64,000 bases of DNA from Candidatus Thorarchaeota archaeon (GCA_021498125.1 JAIZWL010000004.1:145192-209191); one strand, 5' to 3'. Shown: positions 7,099-17,400, counted from the first letter of the stretch. Numbers and translations: made by a program. Notes: generated by a model from the letters alone, not told the origin.

Positions 7099-8394
7099 AT
7101 GTTTGAGAAATTCAAGAAGAAGACGCCCAAGTCCAAGGAACTCTTTGAGCGTGCTAAACGAGTGTTTCCGGGTGGCGTGAACCATAATATCCGCACCTTT
7201 GGACTTGATCGGGTTGGGATCTACCCACCCTTCATGGCTGCCGGAGATGGGGCCTATGTCTGGGATGTTGATGGTAACAGGTATGTCGACTGGTGGATGA
7301 CTCATTTTTCGAAGATCCTTGGACATCGCAGACCCGGTGTGATAAACGCTGTCGGCGAGCAGCTTTCAAGAGGCATCCATCTCGGCACCCTTAACGAGGC
7401 CCAAGTGCTCTTTGCAGAGAGGATACAGGCTGCGATCCCGTTCATGAAAAAGATGAGATTTTGCACAACTGGCAGCGAAGCGACCATGTACTCATCACGT
7501 CTAGCAAGACTCTTCACGGGGAGGCGGCTGATAGCAAAGGCGAGAGGCGGCTGGCATGGCGGCAATGATGCATTAGGGTTTCATGTGCAGTATCCCTATA
7601 GCGATGATCCGTTCTATAATGGGGTCTCATTCGATTACAATGACAGAGAGAGCGTCGATAAGGTTCTAAGAGAGCATGGGAAAGAGATCGCCGCGCTAAT
7701 CATCGAACCAGTGCTTGGAGCAGGAGGCGGTCTCGCGCCGGAACCGGACTATCTCCCCTACCTGAGAGAAGAGACCGAGGCACGGGACATTCTCTTGATC
7801 TTTGACGAGATCATAACCGGCTTTCGACTCTGTTATGGCTCGGCGGGCAAAGGGGTCTTTGGAGTAGAACCGGATCTCATCACTCTTGGAAAGATCGCAG
7901 CCGGAGGCATGCCTCTTGGTGCCTACGGTGGGCGTGAAGACATCATGGACTTGGCCCGTCCCGGAGCCAAAGGCGGCCGCTGGGTCGGAGGCGGTACATT
8001 TTCCAGCCACCCTCTCACCATGGTCGCAGGGGCTGCCGTCATGGATGCCTTACGAGACCTCATGTATTCGGGTCTGAATGATGCAGGTAATGCTCTCCGT
8101 GAGCGCATCAACAAGATCTTCGAAGACGCAAAAGCACCAGCACTGGCAACTGGTACGGGGTCAATCATCTTCATCACGTGGCTCAAGCACACGATCGAGA
8201 AACCATTCACAAGCTTCAAACTCAATGAGGCCACCGACCATCAGAAACAGAATCTGTTCCAAGCTCTCCTGATGGAACAGGGAGTCTTCGGATATCATGG
8301 TCTCGGTGCGTTGTCTTTTGCTCACTCCAAGCAGGACATTGAACAAACGGCACTGGCGATCGAACAGGTCACGGAAACTCTCACCAAGGAATGA
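7099..8394 (+). CDS. Class III PLP aminotransferase (glutamate-1-semialdehyde aminomutase-like)
   Basis: 431 residues, GGAG before the ATG. It is a PLP enzyme with fold-type I features: VFPGGVNHNIR at the N terminus, FCTTGSEATMYSSRLAR, GGWHGGND, the LLIFDEIITGFRLC motif with the cofactor aspartate near 236-239, and the Schiff-base lysine in LITLGKIAAGGMPLGAYGG near 265. Length equals that of HemL-like aminomutases, and HemL signatures overlap. No haem genes are near, while a diaminopentanoate dehydrogenase-like gene lies directly upstream, so amino-acid catabolism is more likely than tetrapyrrole synthesis. The two genes are probably co-transcribed. Confidence 0.82.
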   Translation: MFEKFKKKTPKSKELFERAKRVFPGGVNHNIRTFGLDRVGIYPPFMAAGDGAYVWDVDGNRYVDWWMTHFSKILGHRRPGVINAVGEQLSRGIHLGTLNEAQVLFAERIQAAIPFMKKMRFCTTGSEATMYSSRLARLFTGRRLIAKARGGWHGGNDALGFHVQYPYSDDPFYNGVSFDYNDRESVDKVLREHGKEIAALIIEPVLGAGGGLAPEPDYLPYLREETEARDILLIFDEIITGFRLCYGSAGKGVFGVEPDLITLGKIAAGGMPLGAYGGREDIMDLARPGAKGGRWVGGGTFSSHPLTMVAGAAVMDALRDLMYSGLNDAGNALRERINKIFEDAKAPALATGTGSIIFITWLKHTIEKPFTSFKLNEATDHQKQNLFQALLMEQGVFGYHGLGALSFAHSKQDIEQTALAIEQVTETLTKE

Positions 8395-8525
8395 TTGATT
8401 CGCTAGGCTTAAGGGCACTTTTTGCCCTTGAAACACGGCGATTGCTCTTAAATGAGATTCAAGAGAAGTTGAAATAACTAATCGGTATCAAGAAGATCAG
8501 TGCAATTCAATTATCGAGTGAAGAT

Positions 8526-8879
8526 ATGAGTCTGCCTGAGGAAGAGGTCACCCAGATCATCCAAGAGATGATACAAGAAGGCATTCTCAAAGGCCATATC
8601 TCTGATGATGGAACACGTTTCTTCAGGCAGATAGACAGTCTCATCTCGTCGATACATCACGAGGAGATACCACTCGAGTTCATGGAATACGACTCACGTC
8701 CGGGAATCGCGGCTGCTCTTGTTGGTTTCGTCGCTATCATTGTTGTAAGTATCTTGCGTCCATTTCTTCTAGGAAGTGGACGGTATGAGTTGGAATTGGT
8801 ATTTTATTACACTCTACTAATGGGAATGACCACTATCTTATTCGGATGTTACTATGTCGGAAGGAAACCAACACCATAG
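8526..8879 (+). CDS. Small membrane protein with N-terminal winged-helix/PCI-like segment
   Basis: 117 residues. Residues 1-35 (EEEVTQIIQEMIQEGILKGHISDDGTRFF) read like the recognition helix and wing of a winged helix, and also resemble the end of PCI domains. Two TM helices follow at about 62-82 and 90-110. The domain would face the cytosol. No close family is recognised. It stands alone between the aminotransferase and a convergent histidine phosphatase. Confidence 0.55.
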   Translation: MSLPEEEVTQIIQEMIQEGILKGHISDDGTRFFRQIDSLISSIHHEEIPLEFMEYDSRPGIAAALVGFVAIIVVSILRPFLLGSGRYELELVFYYTLLMGMTTILFGCYYVGRKPTP

Positions 8880-8979
8880 ATAGTGAGTTGCCAATATAAG
8901 GATCAAATATTATAAATATACAACAATCCCTGTTCCTAGTAGTGTAAACTTGTACCTCAGTACGAATGAATGGAATAAT

Positions 8980-9618
8980 TTATCGGCCAATCACAGAGTC
9001 ATCAAGTCCCATAGGTGCCAAATGTGCGGTTTCGTTCAACTTCCTCAATTCACGAGTTCCCCAATCACTTATTCCTAACCACGAGATACTGGCTGCATGA
9101 CAGCGATAATAGGTCAGAGCAGACTTATCAGGTCGAAACCACCATTCGATGATTGTTGCGTTTATGTTCCCATGTGCGACAATAAGAACAACTTCTTCAG
9201 ATTTTTTGTCTAGACGGTCCATCAGCAATGCAGCTCGCTTCCGTAGCATTCGCCAGCTCTCTGCTTCGGGATATGGAATATAATCAAGTAAAGGCTCAGA
9301 GGGAGGATTCCAAAATTTCGCAGCCTCTTCTCGGGTCTTGCCTTGTGAAACGCCCATGTTCATCTCCCTCAGCTGAGGTTCCACGACAAGCGGTACATCG
9401 AGTTCGTCACGAATAATCTTTGCAGATTCATAGGCCCGTTTCAGATCACTTGTGTAAATGATCTCAATCCTGTCCCCAAGTATCTCTTTGAGCCGTCTGG
9501 CGGTGACCTCGACTTGTTTCCTTCCTCGATCTGTTAATGGTAGGTCGGTCCATCCACCAATAATACCTTTCGTGAGGTGTTCCGCTTCTCCATGCCGCAC
9601 AAGAACTAGCTCGTTCAT
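8980..9618 (-). CDS. Histidine phosphatase (phosphoglycerate mutase-like)
   Basis: 212 residues from ATG 9618, which has AGGTG eight bases upstream; a longer reading to 9735 has no family sequence in it. The RHG motif LVRHGEAEH begins at residue 5, with the phosphohistidine at His8. IYTSDLKRAYESAKII and VVEPQLREMNMG supply the second part of the pocket, and LIVAHGNINATIIEW contains the second catalytic histidine. The tail WLGISDWGTRELRKLNETAHL is usual for broad-specificity members. It could be a phosphoglycerate mutase, a cobalamin-pathway CobC-like phosphatase or a general phosphatase; sequence alone does not decide. Confidence 0.85.
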   Translation of the reverse strand: MNELVLVRHGEAEHLTKGIIGGWTDLPLTDRGRKQVEVTARRLKEILGDRIEIIYTSDLKRAYESAKIIRDELDVPLVVEPQLREMNMGVSQGKTREEAAKFWNPPSEPLLDYIPYPEAESWRMLRKRAALLMDRLDKKSEEVVLIVAHGNINATIIEWWFRPDKSALTYYRCHAASISWLGISDWGTRELRKLNETAHLAPMGLDDSVIGR

Positions 9619-9831
9619 ATCATCACACCTGAAACAATATAAATTATTAAGAGATGGCCTAAAAATGACACGCCATATAATATAATTATAACCTGCGTAA
9701 TGGTGATAAAGATATCGGATCTCACATCTACACATCTTACAGCGTCATCATAAAATGAACTGACACATGGCACAGAGAACACATCTTTTAAGGCCCATGA
9801 GGAGAGAGGAGCGCATCGGCAGGCGAAGACT

Positions 9832-10794
9832 ATGCAATTTGTAATGGACCCCACCCTCGCAATTACAATTATTATTTTCGCACTACTTGTTGGAATCATA
9901 GCCTCGATGCTTGGGATAGGTGGTGGTATCATCAACACACCACTGCTTGTGATTATATTCATGTTTGGACCAAGAGAGGCCTCAGCCACTGCGCTTGTCG
10001 CTGCGTTCTTTGTAGCTATATCCAGCAGCATATCATATTATAGACAAAAACCGCGACCCACTCAATACAAGGCGGGTCTGTTTTTGGCAATGACAACAAT
10101 TCCGGGATCTCTCACGGGAGTCTGGTTAAAGGGAGTCATCACGGACGACATGTTGTTACGGTACATCTTCGCTATCCTCCTCTTCCCCATAGCACTCAAG
10201 ATGCTCAATGCCCGTCGCAAAGGAAAAACGGACATGGCCTCACAGATCCTCTCGTTTGACTTTGACTCACTCTCCAGAAGACGATTAGGCGCGGCGCTAG
10301 GCGGTGCATTTGTAGGAGGAGTAGCTGCAGGATTACTTGGTCTAGGGGGTGGCGTAATCGTCGTACCTGTGTTGAGTGTGATCATGGCACTACCAATGCA
10401 TGCAGCAGTTGCAACCTCTATGTTTACAATGATGTTTACCACTACCGCAGGAACCGCACTGAATCTTTACTACGGACAGGTTGACATCCTCTATGGGGTT
10501 CTTCTGGGTATTGGGATGATTGCTGGTGGTCAGATCGGTTCGAAGGTAGCCTGCCGGATCGATGCGGTGCGTCTCAAACAGATCTTTGGACTTGTACTGG
10601 TCTTTCCACTGATCAAGATGGCAAAACTCGGACAGATGTGGCTCGATCCATCAGGGACCAGTTTTCTACTGGCAACAGTCGGCGACATCATAATCTGGCT
10701 GACTATTGTGATACCTACAGCAATCATCAGATTTGTTATTCTCAGGAGAAATGGCAAATACATAGTTACACCAACAAAAGCAGCGGATGATTAG
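9832..10794 (+). CDS. TauE/SafE-family membrane permease
   Basis: 320 residues with about eight TM helices in two halves. Each half starts with a glycine-rich motif: VGIIASMLGIGGGIINTPLL near 20-39 and GGVAAGLLGLGGGVIVVPVL near 162-181. This internal repeat defines the family, which exports sulfite, sulfonates or other organic anions across the cytoplasmic membrane. A loop of positive charge between the halves (MLNARRKGKTD) fits a cytosolic linker. A second start is not needed. Nothing in the neighbourhood identifies the substrate. Confidence 0.88.
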   Translation: MQFVMDPTLAITIIIFALLVGIIASMLGIGGGIINTPLLVIIFMFGPREASATALVAAFFVAISSSISYYRQKPRPTQYKAGLFLAMTTIPGSLTGVWLKGVITDDMLLRYIFAILLFPIALKMLNARRKGKTDMASQILSFDFDSLSRRRLGAALGGAFVGGVAAGLLGLGGGVIVVPVLSVIMALPMHAAVATSMFTMMFTTTAGTALNLYYGQVDILYGVLLGIGMIAGGQIGSKVACRIDAVRLKQIFGLVLVFPLIKMAKLGQMWLDPSGTSFLLATVGDIIIWLTIVIPTAIIRFVILRRNGKYIVTPTKAADD

Positions 10795-10800
10795 ACTGTA

Positions 10801-10852
10801 GAGATTCCAGAAAAATAATAATTGCCGCGTGGGTGCGGGCCCGAAGGCCCGC
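10801..10852 (-). terminator. Terminator between TauE permease and caspase-like gene
   Basis: GCGGGCC and GGCCCGC form a perfect seven-base stem with a CGAA loop at 10835-10852. The reverse strand then has ATTATTATTTTT, so it probably ends the caspase-like transcript. Confidence 0.6.
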
Positions 10853-10873
10853 TGGAAGAAACGGGAAAAAACC

Positions 10874-12391
10874 TTACAGTGTGAATCCAACACTGGTATT
10901 GCCATCGAACTCTTGCGGAGTGTCACCACCACTGTGTGGATATGCCGCTACCGCATAGTCGAAGCAGTCCTCCATGAGTGTGCTTGTGCTGCTGCCGTAA
11001 TGATTGATGAGACCGTACTCCAAGAAGTAGTAGGTCCATGCTCCATTCTGATGAGTGGAGTCATCATATCCGTAGCCGTTGTCAGTGCATGTCGTCGTCA
11101 TGTAGACGTGAGCTGCATTTGACAATGCCTGGATTTCAGGAATCAGACCACCACTGTAACAATGATCCACAAAGATGAAGATCTTGTCAGCAGCCCAAGT
11201 GCCAACAATCGCAGCAAGTTCTGTATCATACAGATTGCCGTCCTCATTGTCCTCACCACTGCTGCAGTCCCACATGCACAGGTAAGAAGAGCCTTGGCCA
11301 TCACCTGAACCATGACCAGATGTGATGAAGGCAACTTGATCGTCGGCATCAGCACCACCAAGCCAGTTCAAGGCGGCCTTGACGTTTGATTCCTTAGCCA
11401 ATGCATAGTATGACGGGTAATTCGATGAATGGGTATCACCGAGCACACGGACATAGTCGTAGCCCATGACATTTGTCAGGTAGTTGTACCAGTCAGTCGC
11501 GTCCTCATCACAATAGGAGAGATCGCTAATCGACTTGTAATCACTAATACCAACAATGACTGCCCATCTGTGAACAACCCCATCACCGCTGCCGCCACCA
11601 CCGCCACCGCCACCACCATAGGTGATCGTGACTGTGAGCTCATAAGAACCAGAGCCACTGTAGTCGCGGACCATGATGTACCACGTTCCGGCACCAGGAT
11701 TGTCATAAGTGACATCCTCGCCACCAGACGTGTACCCACGCCAGTCATACGTGCTAGTAGTTGGTTCAGCACCGAGTCTTCCATAGAGATCGAAGTCAGC
11801 AGAACCACAGGTGAGCACGGAATGCATGCTCTCAGCGTTCGCTTCAACCTCGATTGTCCACATCTCGGTCTCTCCAGCAGCGGAAAGGCTTCCAGTTGCG
11901 GTCTCACCACTAGTGAGCACATGATCACCAGTGCCACCGCCACCGCCACCGCCGCTTTCATATTCAATCTGGTCGATTGCAAAACCCCATTTGGTCACAG
12001 AGTAATCCGTGTCCAAGCGGACTTTGATCGTGTCGCCGTTGCTCCACGAAGACCATCCACCATCTGAATAGAGACCAGTGAGTTTGTGGAGTTGACTCCC
12101 AGCATAGTCATACACGTAGACAAAATCGTAGTTGTTTTCAACATCAATCTTTGAAAAGTGCACGCGTATCTGAGAGGCTCCTGTCTTGGTGATCGTCCAA
12201 GTATAATCAAAATTGTTCGAGTAAGGATGTTCTGACTCGACCACATATGATTCCACTGTTCGCGTTACTTGATATGTCACTGTCTTTTGACCGACAGAAT
12301 TTGTCGGAACTGCAGTCACAACATTAGGTAACAGAGCAGTGGCGAACATCACCAAAAAACAGGCCGATAGTAGGACCAATTTACGGTTCAT
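10874..12391 (-). CDS. Secreted caspase-like cysteine protease with CUB-like and PPC domains
   Basis: 505 residues. A signal peptide (residues 1-28, ending VVTAVP) directs export. Domains in order: a CUB-like beta-sandwich, about 48-150 (DFVYVYDYAGSQL...WGFAIDQIEYE); a Gly linker; a pre-peptidase C-terminal (PPC) domain, about 160-255 (GTWYIMVRDYSGSGSYELTV); a second Gly linker; and a clan CD caspase/legumain-like domain, 275-505. The catalytic pair is visible as FITSGHGSG (His about 359) and FVDHCYSGG (Cys about 411). WAVIVGISDYKSISDLSYC opens the domain. The C-terminal DTPQEFDGNTSVGFTL is shared with the paralog at 45358-46464. Likely an extracellular, calcium- or surface-associated protease; specificity unknown. 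Confidence 0.88.
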   Translation of the reverse strand: MNRKLVLLSACFLVMFATALLPNVVTAVPTNSVGQKTVTYQVTRTVESYVVESEHPYSNNFDYTWTITKTGASQIRVHFSKIDVENNYDFVYVYDYAGSQLHKLTGLYSDGGWSSWSNGDTIKVRLDTDYSVTKWGFAIDQIEYESGGGGGGGTGDHVLTSGETATGSLSAAGETEMWTIEVEANAESMHSVLTCGSADFDLYGRLGAEPTTSTYDWRGYTSGGEDVTYDNPGAGTWYIMVRDYSGSGSYELTVTITYGGGGGGGGGSGDGVVHRWAVIVGISDYKSISDLSYCDEDATDWYNYLTNVMGYDYVRVLGDTHSSNYPSYYALAKESNVKAALNWLGGADADDQVAFITSGHGSGDGQGSSYLCMWDCSSGEDNEDGNLYDTELAAIVGTWAADKIFIFVDHCYSGGLIPEIQALSNAAHVYMTTTCTDNGYGYDDSTHQNGAWTYYFLEYGLINHYGSSTSTLMEDCFDYAVAAYPHSGGDTPQEFDGNTSVGFTL

Positions 12392-12410
12392 TGGAAGTTA
12401 CACCACGCGG

Positions 12411-12428
12411 ACTGACCACAAGGTCAGT
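12411..12428 (-). promoter_or_regulatory. Leader hairpin of the caspase-like gene
   Basis: ACTGACC and GGTCAGT form a perfect seven-base stem with a four-base loop, 20 bases before the ATG. An AT-rich TATA-like element (TTTTTATCTTA on the reverse strand, about 12453-12463) lies upstream, so the hairpin would be at the very 5' end of the mRNA or act as a dyad operator. Confidence 0.4.
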
Positions 12429-12591
12429 ACGATACCTCCTTGGTCTGCAAACTAAGATAAAAATCACACGGATGATTTAACGAAAATATTACCAATGATA
12501 AGAGGATTATTTCGTAATTGATTCGGTGGGCCCTAGACCAATCGTCCGATCATACGTGCAAATGCATGCTGTGCCGAAAATCACATGTGTG

Positions 12592-14028
12592 TTATAAAGA
12601 ACCTGAGCTGATCTTGGGCAACCAGATACGGAAAGCACACCCCTGAGTATAGTCACCTTGTACCCGATCAAGGACCTCAATTCGCCCACCATATTTCTCA
12701 ATGATCTGAACAGCCTGATGAATACCGACACCACTAGACCGCGCAGAGGGATCAAATATGAGATTCTTCTGCTCATCGGGAATTCCAGAACCGTTATCAG
12801 AGATCGTTACTTCAAACCCATCACGGAGTTCGCGCAACGAAACCCACACTCGCGGATTATCCTTTGGATTATGCCGAACTGCATTATCAATGATATTCAT
12901 GAAGGCGGTCTTGATAAAAGAGTCAGCCTGAATACGAGCATGAGATACAAGAATATGGCTCTCGATTATCACATTTTCATTTGTTGTGGCAATCTGTTCC
13001 ATGCATTCGACAAGAATCGGATTGATCTCGATTTCTTGCAGAGGGGCCTCAAGAAGTGTTTCAGAGGATTGAACACTGTCAATGAGTTCGGTACATTTGT
13101 TGATCGAGTCACGAATCCCTTTCACAACATCAAGGACCTTAGGGTCGTGAAAATCATCTTCGAGTAATTCTGCATTGATGAGGATAGCCTGAAGATGATT
13201 CCGAATATCATGACTGAGAAGATCAAGATACAGAGAGGCACTTCGATCAGCAGCACGCTTCTGGGCTTCGATCTTTCGCAGCTCTGTCATATCTCGAAGA
13301 AATACAACGATATGCTTTTCGTCCTCATAGGGGATTCCTATCGCCAAGATCCACCGGGGACTGCGCTGGACCGAAGTGACAAATTCTATGGAGACGTCAG
13401 AACGATTCTTCTGAACTTGGTCGACTAGGGATTGTAGATTGTCATAGAGGTCTGCGGAAAAAAGGTCAGAGAGGTGGGTATCAGCAGGACCTTCGGTCTG
13501 AGGTATGATAGTCCCCTTGGAATAAATCTCTTTAACGTGTCCGGTATCATCAAGAATGAGAACAGTATCAGTTATTGAATGAACGAGAAGACGATACCGC
13601 TGCTCACTCTCCTTCAACGCCGCTTCGGCCTGTCGTTTTCGTAATCGTTCCTGTGCCTCATCGATCTCACGAATGATGGCTGGTGGGAGCCGCGCGAGAT
13701 TTTCTTTCAGGATATAGTCATGAACACCCCGACGCATCAATTTCACTGCGACCTCGTCAGGAATAGTTCCGGACACTAAGATGAAGGGGATATCCAGACC
13801 GTGGGACTTGATTATTTCAAAAGCATAGTCCGCTGAAAAACCGGGCATCATATAATCACAGAGGATCACATCCCATGAACCATCATCAAGAGCAGCGGAT
13901 AACGCATCTGCATCTGCGACTCGGAATATCTCTGGATCTAGACCCCCCTTTTTCAGATTGCGCTCAATAAGTAAAGCATCATCTTCCGAGTCCTCGATAA
14001 GCAAGACACGTATCGAACGCACTCTCAT
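12592..14028 (-). CDS. Hybrid response regulator-PAS-histidine kinase
   Basis: 478 residues from ATG 14028, which overlaps the upstream regulator's stop (ATGA) and has GGAGG before it; a longer reading would run into that gene. Domains: receiver at 5-125 with VLLIEDSEDD and phospho-acceptor Asp58 (ILCDYMMPG); PAS at about 145-255; histidine kinase with DLLSHDIRNHLQA (His near 290), N-box FMNIIDNAVRHNPKD and G-box SDNGSGIPDE. The end, GDYTQGCAFRIWLPK, is nearly the same as in the kinase at 36336-39296. It is soluble and cytosolic. It probably takes a phosphate from the large kinase upstream and relays it, since all three genes are translationally coupled. Confidence 0.88.
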   Translation of the reverse strand: MRVRSIRVLLIEDSEDDALLIERNLKKGGLDPEIFRVADADALSAALDDGSWDVILCDYMMPGFSADYAFEIIKSHGLDIPFILVSGTIPDEVAVKLMRRGVHDYILKENLARLPPAIIREIDEAQERLRKRQAEAALKESEQRYRLLVHSITDTVLILDDTGHVKEIYSKGTIIPQTEGPADTHLSDLFSADLYDNLQSLVDQVQKNRSDVSIEFVTSVQRSPRWILAIGIPYEDEKHIVVFLRDMTELRKIEAQKRAADRSASLYLDLLSHDIRNHLQAILINAELLEDDFHDPKVLDVVKGIRDSINKCTELIDSVQSSETLLEAPLQEIEINPILVECMEQIATTNENVIIESHILVSHARIQADSFIKTAFMNIIDNAVRHNPKDNPRVWVSLRELRDGFEVTISDNGSGIPDEQKNLIFDPSARSSGVGIHQAVQIIEKYGGRIEVLDRVQGDYTQGCAFRIWLPKISSGSL

Positions 14029-14471
14029 GTCCCTCCAGTGGGGGCAATGTTCAGTAATACCCAAAAGAGCCCCAAAGTTCTGACACTGTCAACAAATTGA
14101 TTGAAATCAACTGGTTTTCTCACAAAACTGTTGGCGCCCAAGTCGTAGCTCTTGAGAACATCCTGCTCCTCAGCAGAAGAAGTGAGCATTACAACAGGAA
14201 GAAGTCGCAGGGCCTCGTCGGATCGCAATTCGCGCAAGAATTCGAGTCCGTTCATCCTAGGCATATTGAGATCGAGAAGTATCACTACAGGGAGTGCGTT
14301 AGAATCCCGATCCTTAAACGGACCCTCACATCGAAGATACTGTAATGCTTCGATCCCATCGCCCACTACAACAATATCATTTAGGATATTTGCCTTCTTC
14401 AGTGCACGCTGTGTCAAAATGACATCATCTTCATTGTCCTCAACAAGTAGAATCACCTTTGTTTTATCCAC
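14025..14471 (-). CDS. Single-domain response regulator (CheY/Rcp1-like)
   Basis: 148 residues. The start is GTG 14471, which overlaps the TAA stop of the upstream kinase; an apparent longer reading lies within the kinase gene. VILLVEDNEDD gives the acidic pocket, VVILLDLNMPRMNG the phospho-acceptor Asp67, MLTSS the conserved threonine/serine and FVRKPVDF the lysine. There is no output domain, and the protein is of the Rcp1 type that partners phytochrome-like kinases. Its gene lies between the large kinase and the hybrid kinase with overlaps on both sides, so it is likely the diffusible receiver of that relay. Confidence 0.92.
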   Translation of the reverse strand: MDKTKVILLVEDNEDDVILTQRALKKANILNDIVVVGDGIEALQYLRCEGPFKDRDSNALPVVILLDLNMPRMNGLEFLRELRSDEALRLLPVVMLTSSAEEQDVLKSYDLGANSFVRKPVDFNQFVDSVRTLGLFWVLLNIAPTGGT

Positions 14472-17400
14472 TTTGGCTCGCCCCCTTTGGAATTGTGAAA
14501 TAGAAAGTTGCGCCTTTACCAATTTCGGCTTCAGCCCATATCCTACCACCGTGCTTTTCAATCAATCGTTTTACTGTGGCTAGACCGATACCATACCCCT
14601 CGAAGTCCTCCGAACGGTGTAATCGTTGAAATGGTTGGAATAATTTTGCGGAGAGATGCATATCAAACCCTGCACCATTATCACGGACTAAAAATACTTG
14701 TTCGTTGTCAATAATCTGCGAAGAGAATTCAATTCGCGCATTGGATGTCTTGCTAGTAAACTTCCAAGCATTTGACAAAAGATTTTGAAGAACAATTCTG
14801 AATGCCCGTTCATCACACCATGCAAGCAGGTTCTTCTGGATAGTGAAACGAACTTTCCGTTTAGGCTCCTGCGCTCTTAAATCGTCAATAATTTCTGTTG
14901 CAATAGCACTCAAATCAATAACCTTACGATCCAAGGTCCGCCGAGTTATTCGTGATAGCTTGAGCAGGTCATCAATCAGTCGCGCCATTCGATTAGACGC
15001 CTTGACAATTCGGGCCAAAAAATCAGTGCCCTCATCATCAAGAGACTCTCGATGGTCTTCAAGAAGAGCCTGACTGAATCCGATAATACTTCGAAGTGGC
15101 GCCCGCAGATCATGAGACACAGAATAGACAAAGGCCTCCAATTCCTTATTTGTGGCCTGAAGCTCTGCTGTTCGAGCATCGACTAAACGCGAGAGGTCCT
15201 CGTTCAGACGCCTGACTTCATCCTCCGCACGTTTGATGTCAGTAACGTCCGTACTAATCATCAGAATCTCCTTAGGCGTTGTCCCATGAAAAATTGGTGC
15301 TGCTGTGATACGATACCATTTTGTTGAACCATCGCTCGCATCAGTGTAGGAACTAAGAAAGACCAAGGTCGCACCCGTCTGTTCGATCTCGGTGATCACA
15401 GTAATGATCGTATCCGCAATGTCTGAGGGAAGCGTGTCTGTGACCTTTTTGCTAATGAGTTCTGCTGGCTCAAGACCCATAAATCGTCGATTGACAAATT
15501 GGAACCGGCCTTCGAAGTCGAGAGTTGCAATCACATTTGGTGCATTCTCTACAAGGGAGCGCCACGTCTCTTCAGAGGCACGTAGATTATCTTGGACCTT
15601 GATCTGCTCAGTGACATCAACAAGAACCGCAATGGTGCCATCAATCTTCCCAGATTGATCACGAGAAGGAATTGCTGATACTCGAATAACTCGATAACTA
15701 CCGTCCTTATGACGCAGTCTAAGAAGATAAGTTGAAGTCTTACCCTGCCTCCGCTTTTTAGACTCCATAGTGACAAGTTCGAGATCGTCAGGTTTCACGT
15801 AATCAAAGACACTAGTCCCAATCATTTCCTCAGGAGTGTAACCTAGCATGTCGGCAAATGCTTTATTCACCAATACAAAATGATTGTCAAAATCAGTAGA
15901 ACCAATTCCCTCAGGCATCTCAAGAATGAGAGATCGGAATTTTTGCTCAGAACGTTGTAGTGCCTCTAATGACTTAGCCCGCTCGATAACGGTCGCAATC
16001 ATTCCTGAGAGAGTCTTAAAGAACAGAAAGTCCTCTTCAAGATGACGGATGGGTTTTGATGAAGTGAAGGAGATCACTCCAAGAAGCAAGCCTGTACTAT
16101 CAACTATTGGAAGGATAACCATAGCACGCAAATCGAGATTGCCGATTTTGCTCCGATACTTGGAATAAGGCTCGCAGGAGCGAATATCTGAACACACTAT
16201 AGGTTCGCGGGTGAGAGCCGCACGGGCTACAAGATAGTGACGAGCTGTTTCAGGGGTCAGATGAAGAGTTAGGGGGAAATCTTGTGGATCGACTCCTACA
16301 AGAGCAGTATAGCTCAGAACATTATCTTCTGGATTGTACAGACCTATGACCCCCACAGAAAATCCTAGTGCATGTGAGAGTGTATCTAGTAGTTTCTTTG
16401 TGATTGACGCAGGTGTGAGCTTCTCTTCGATGGCCACCTCGGCCACTGTACGAAAAGCGGAGCGCTCACGTTTGAGCACCATTTCGATCCTAAGTTGCTC
16501 TGTTACATCTACACCGGAACTGAGGATGCCATTGATATTCCCTTCCGCATCAAAGGTCACCGTCGTTCGCCAGCGAATTATCCGTTCTTCGCCATCTGTT
16601 GTGATAACGGGGCGGAGAACTCCATCAATTTTTTTTATCTCGCCACGAACCAGTTTCTGAAATCGTTCACGCACAATTTTACGCTCTCGTTCAGGTACGA
16701 ATTCAAACCAAGATGTGCCAACCAGCTCTTCCGGGGTCTTTCCGAGGAGCTCAGAACCCTCACGATTAATCAGTATGATCGTCCCATTTACATCAAGTGC
16801 AATCAGAAAGACCTGTGACAACTCAAAGTACATCTTAATCCGATCACGCTCTGCACGCAGAGCCTCCTGGGAGTTCCGAAGAGTCTTCAATGCCTCCTCT
16901 CGCTCACTAACATCCAAAGCACTGAACAGAATTCCATCGGCCTTGCCCTCTTCAGTGACTAGCTTGACATAGGTCACAAGAGCTGGAAAAGTGGAACCAT
17001 CTTTTCTTCGCAGCAGAAGATCAATATTCCGAAGCATGCCTTCTCGACCCAGCAATTGCGCCCTTGCATCCACCTCTTCTCGAGATGTGTTTCGTGCAAA
17101 AAGACTGTATAATGGTAATCCTTTCAATTCACCCTCAGTGTATCCAAGAGCCTCAATGGCAGCACGATTGCATCTCTGAATTTCCATTTGTTCATCGGCT
17201 ATCAAGATCATGGACGGTATGGTATTGATTATGCGATCAAGATATGAAGCAATGCGTTTGTATTCCGCCTCTACATGTTTTAGGTCATCAATGTCCAGAA
17301 GTAGACCGACCAATTTCAGCGGACGACCATCGGAGTCACGCTCAAGTATCTGAGCATTTCCCCTGACCCATCGCCACTCATTCCCACCCGTCAGAAGCCT

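Noticed and set aside
8411..8429. AAGGGCA/TGCCCTT hairpin after the aminotransferase as terminator
   Set aside because: No T-run on the coding strand after the stem, so support is too weak.
11590..11625. CCGCCACC simple repeat as a microsatellite
   Set aside because: It encodes the Gly linker between PPC and protease domains.
11429..12067. Forward frame of 212 codons inside the caspase-like gene
   Set aside because: Antisense of a secreted protease with intact catalytic motifs; low-complexity Thr/Ala product.
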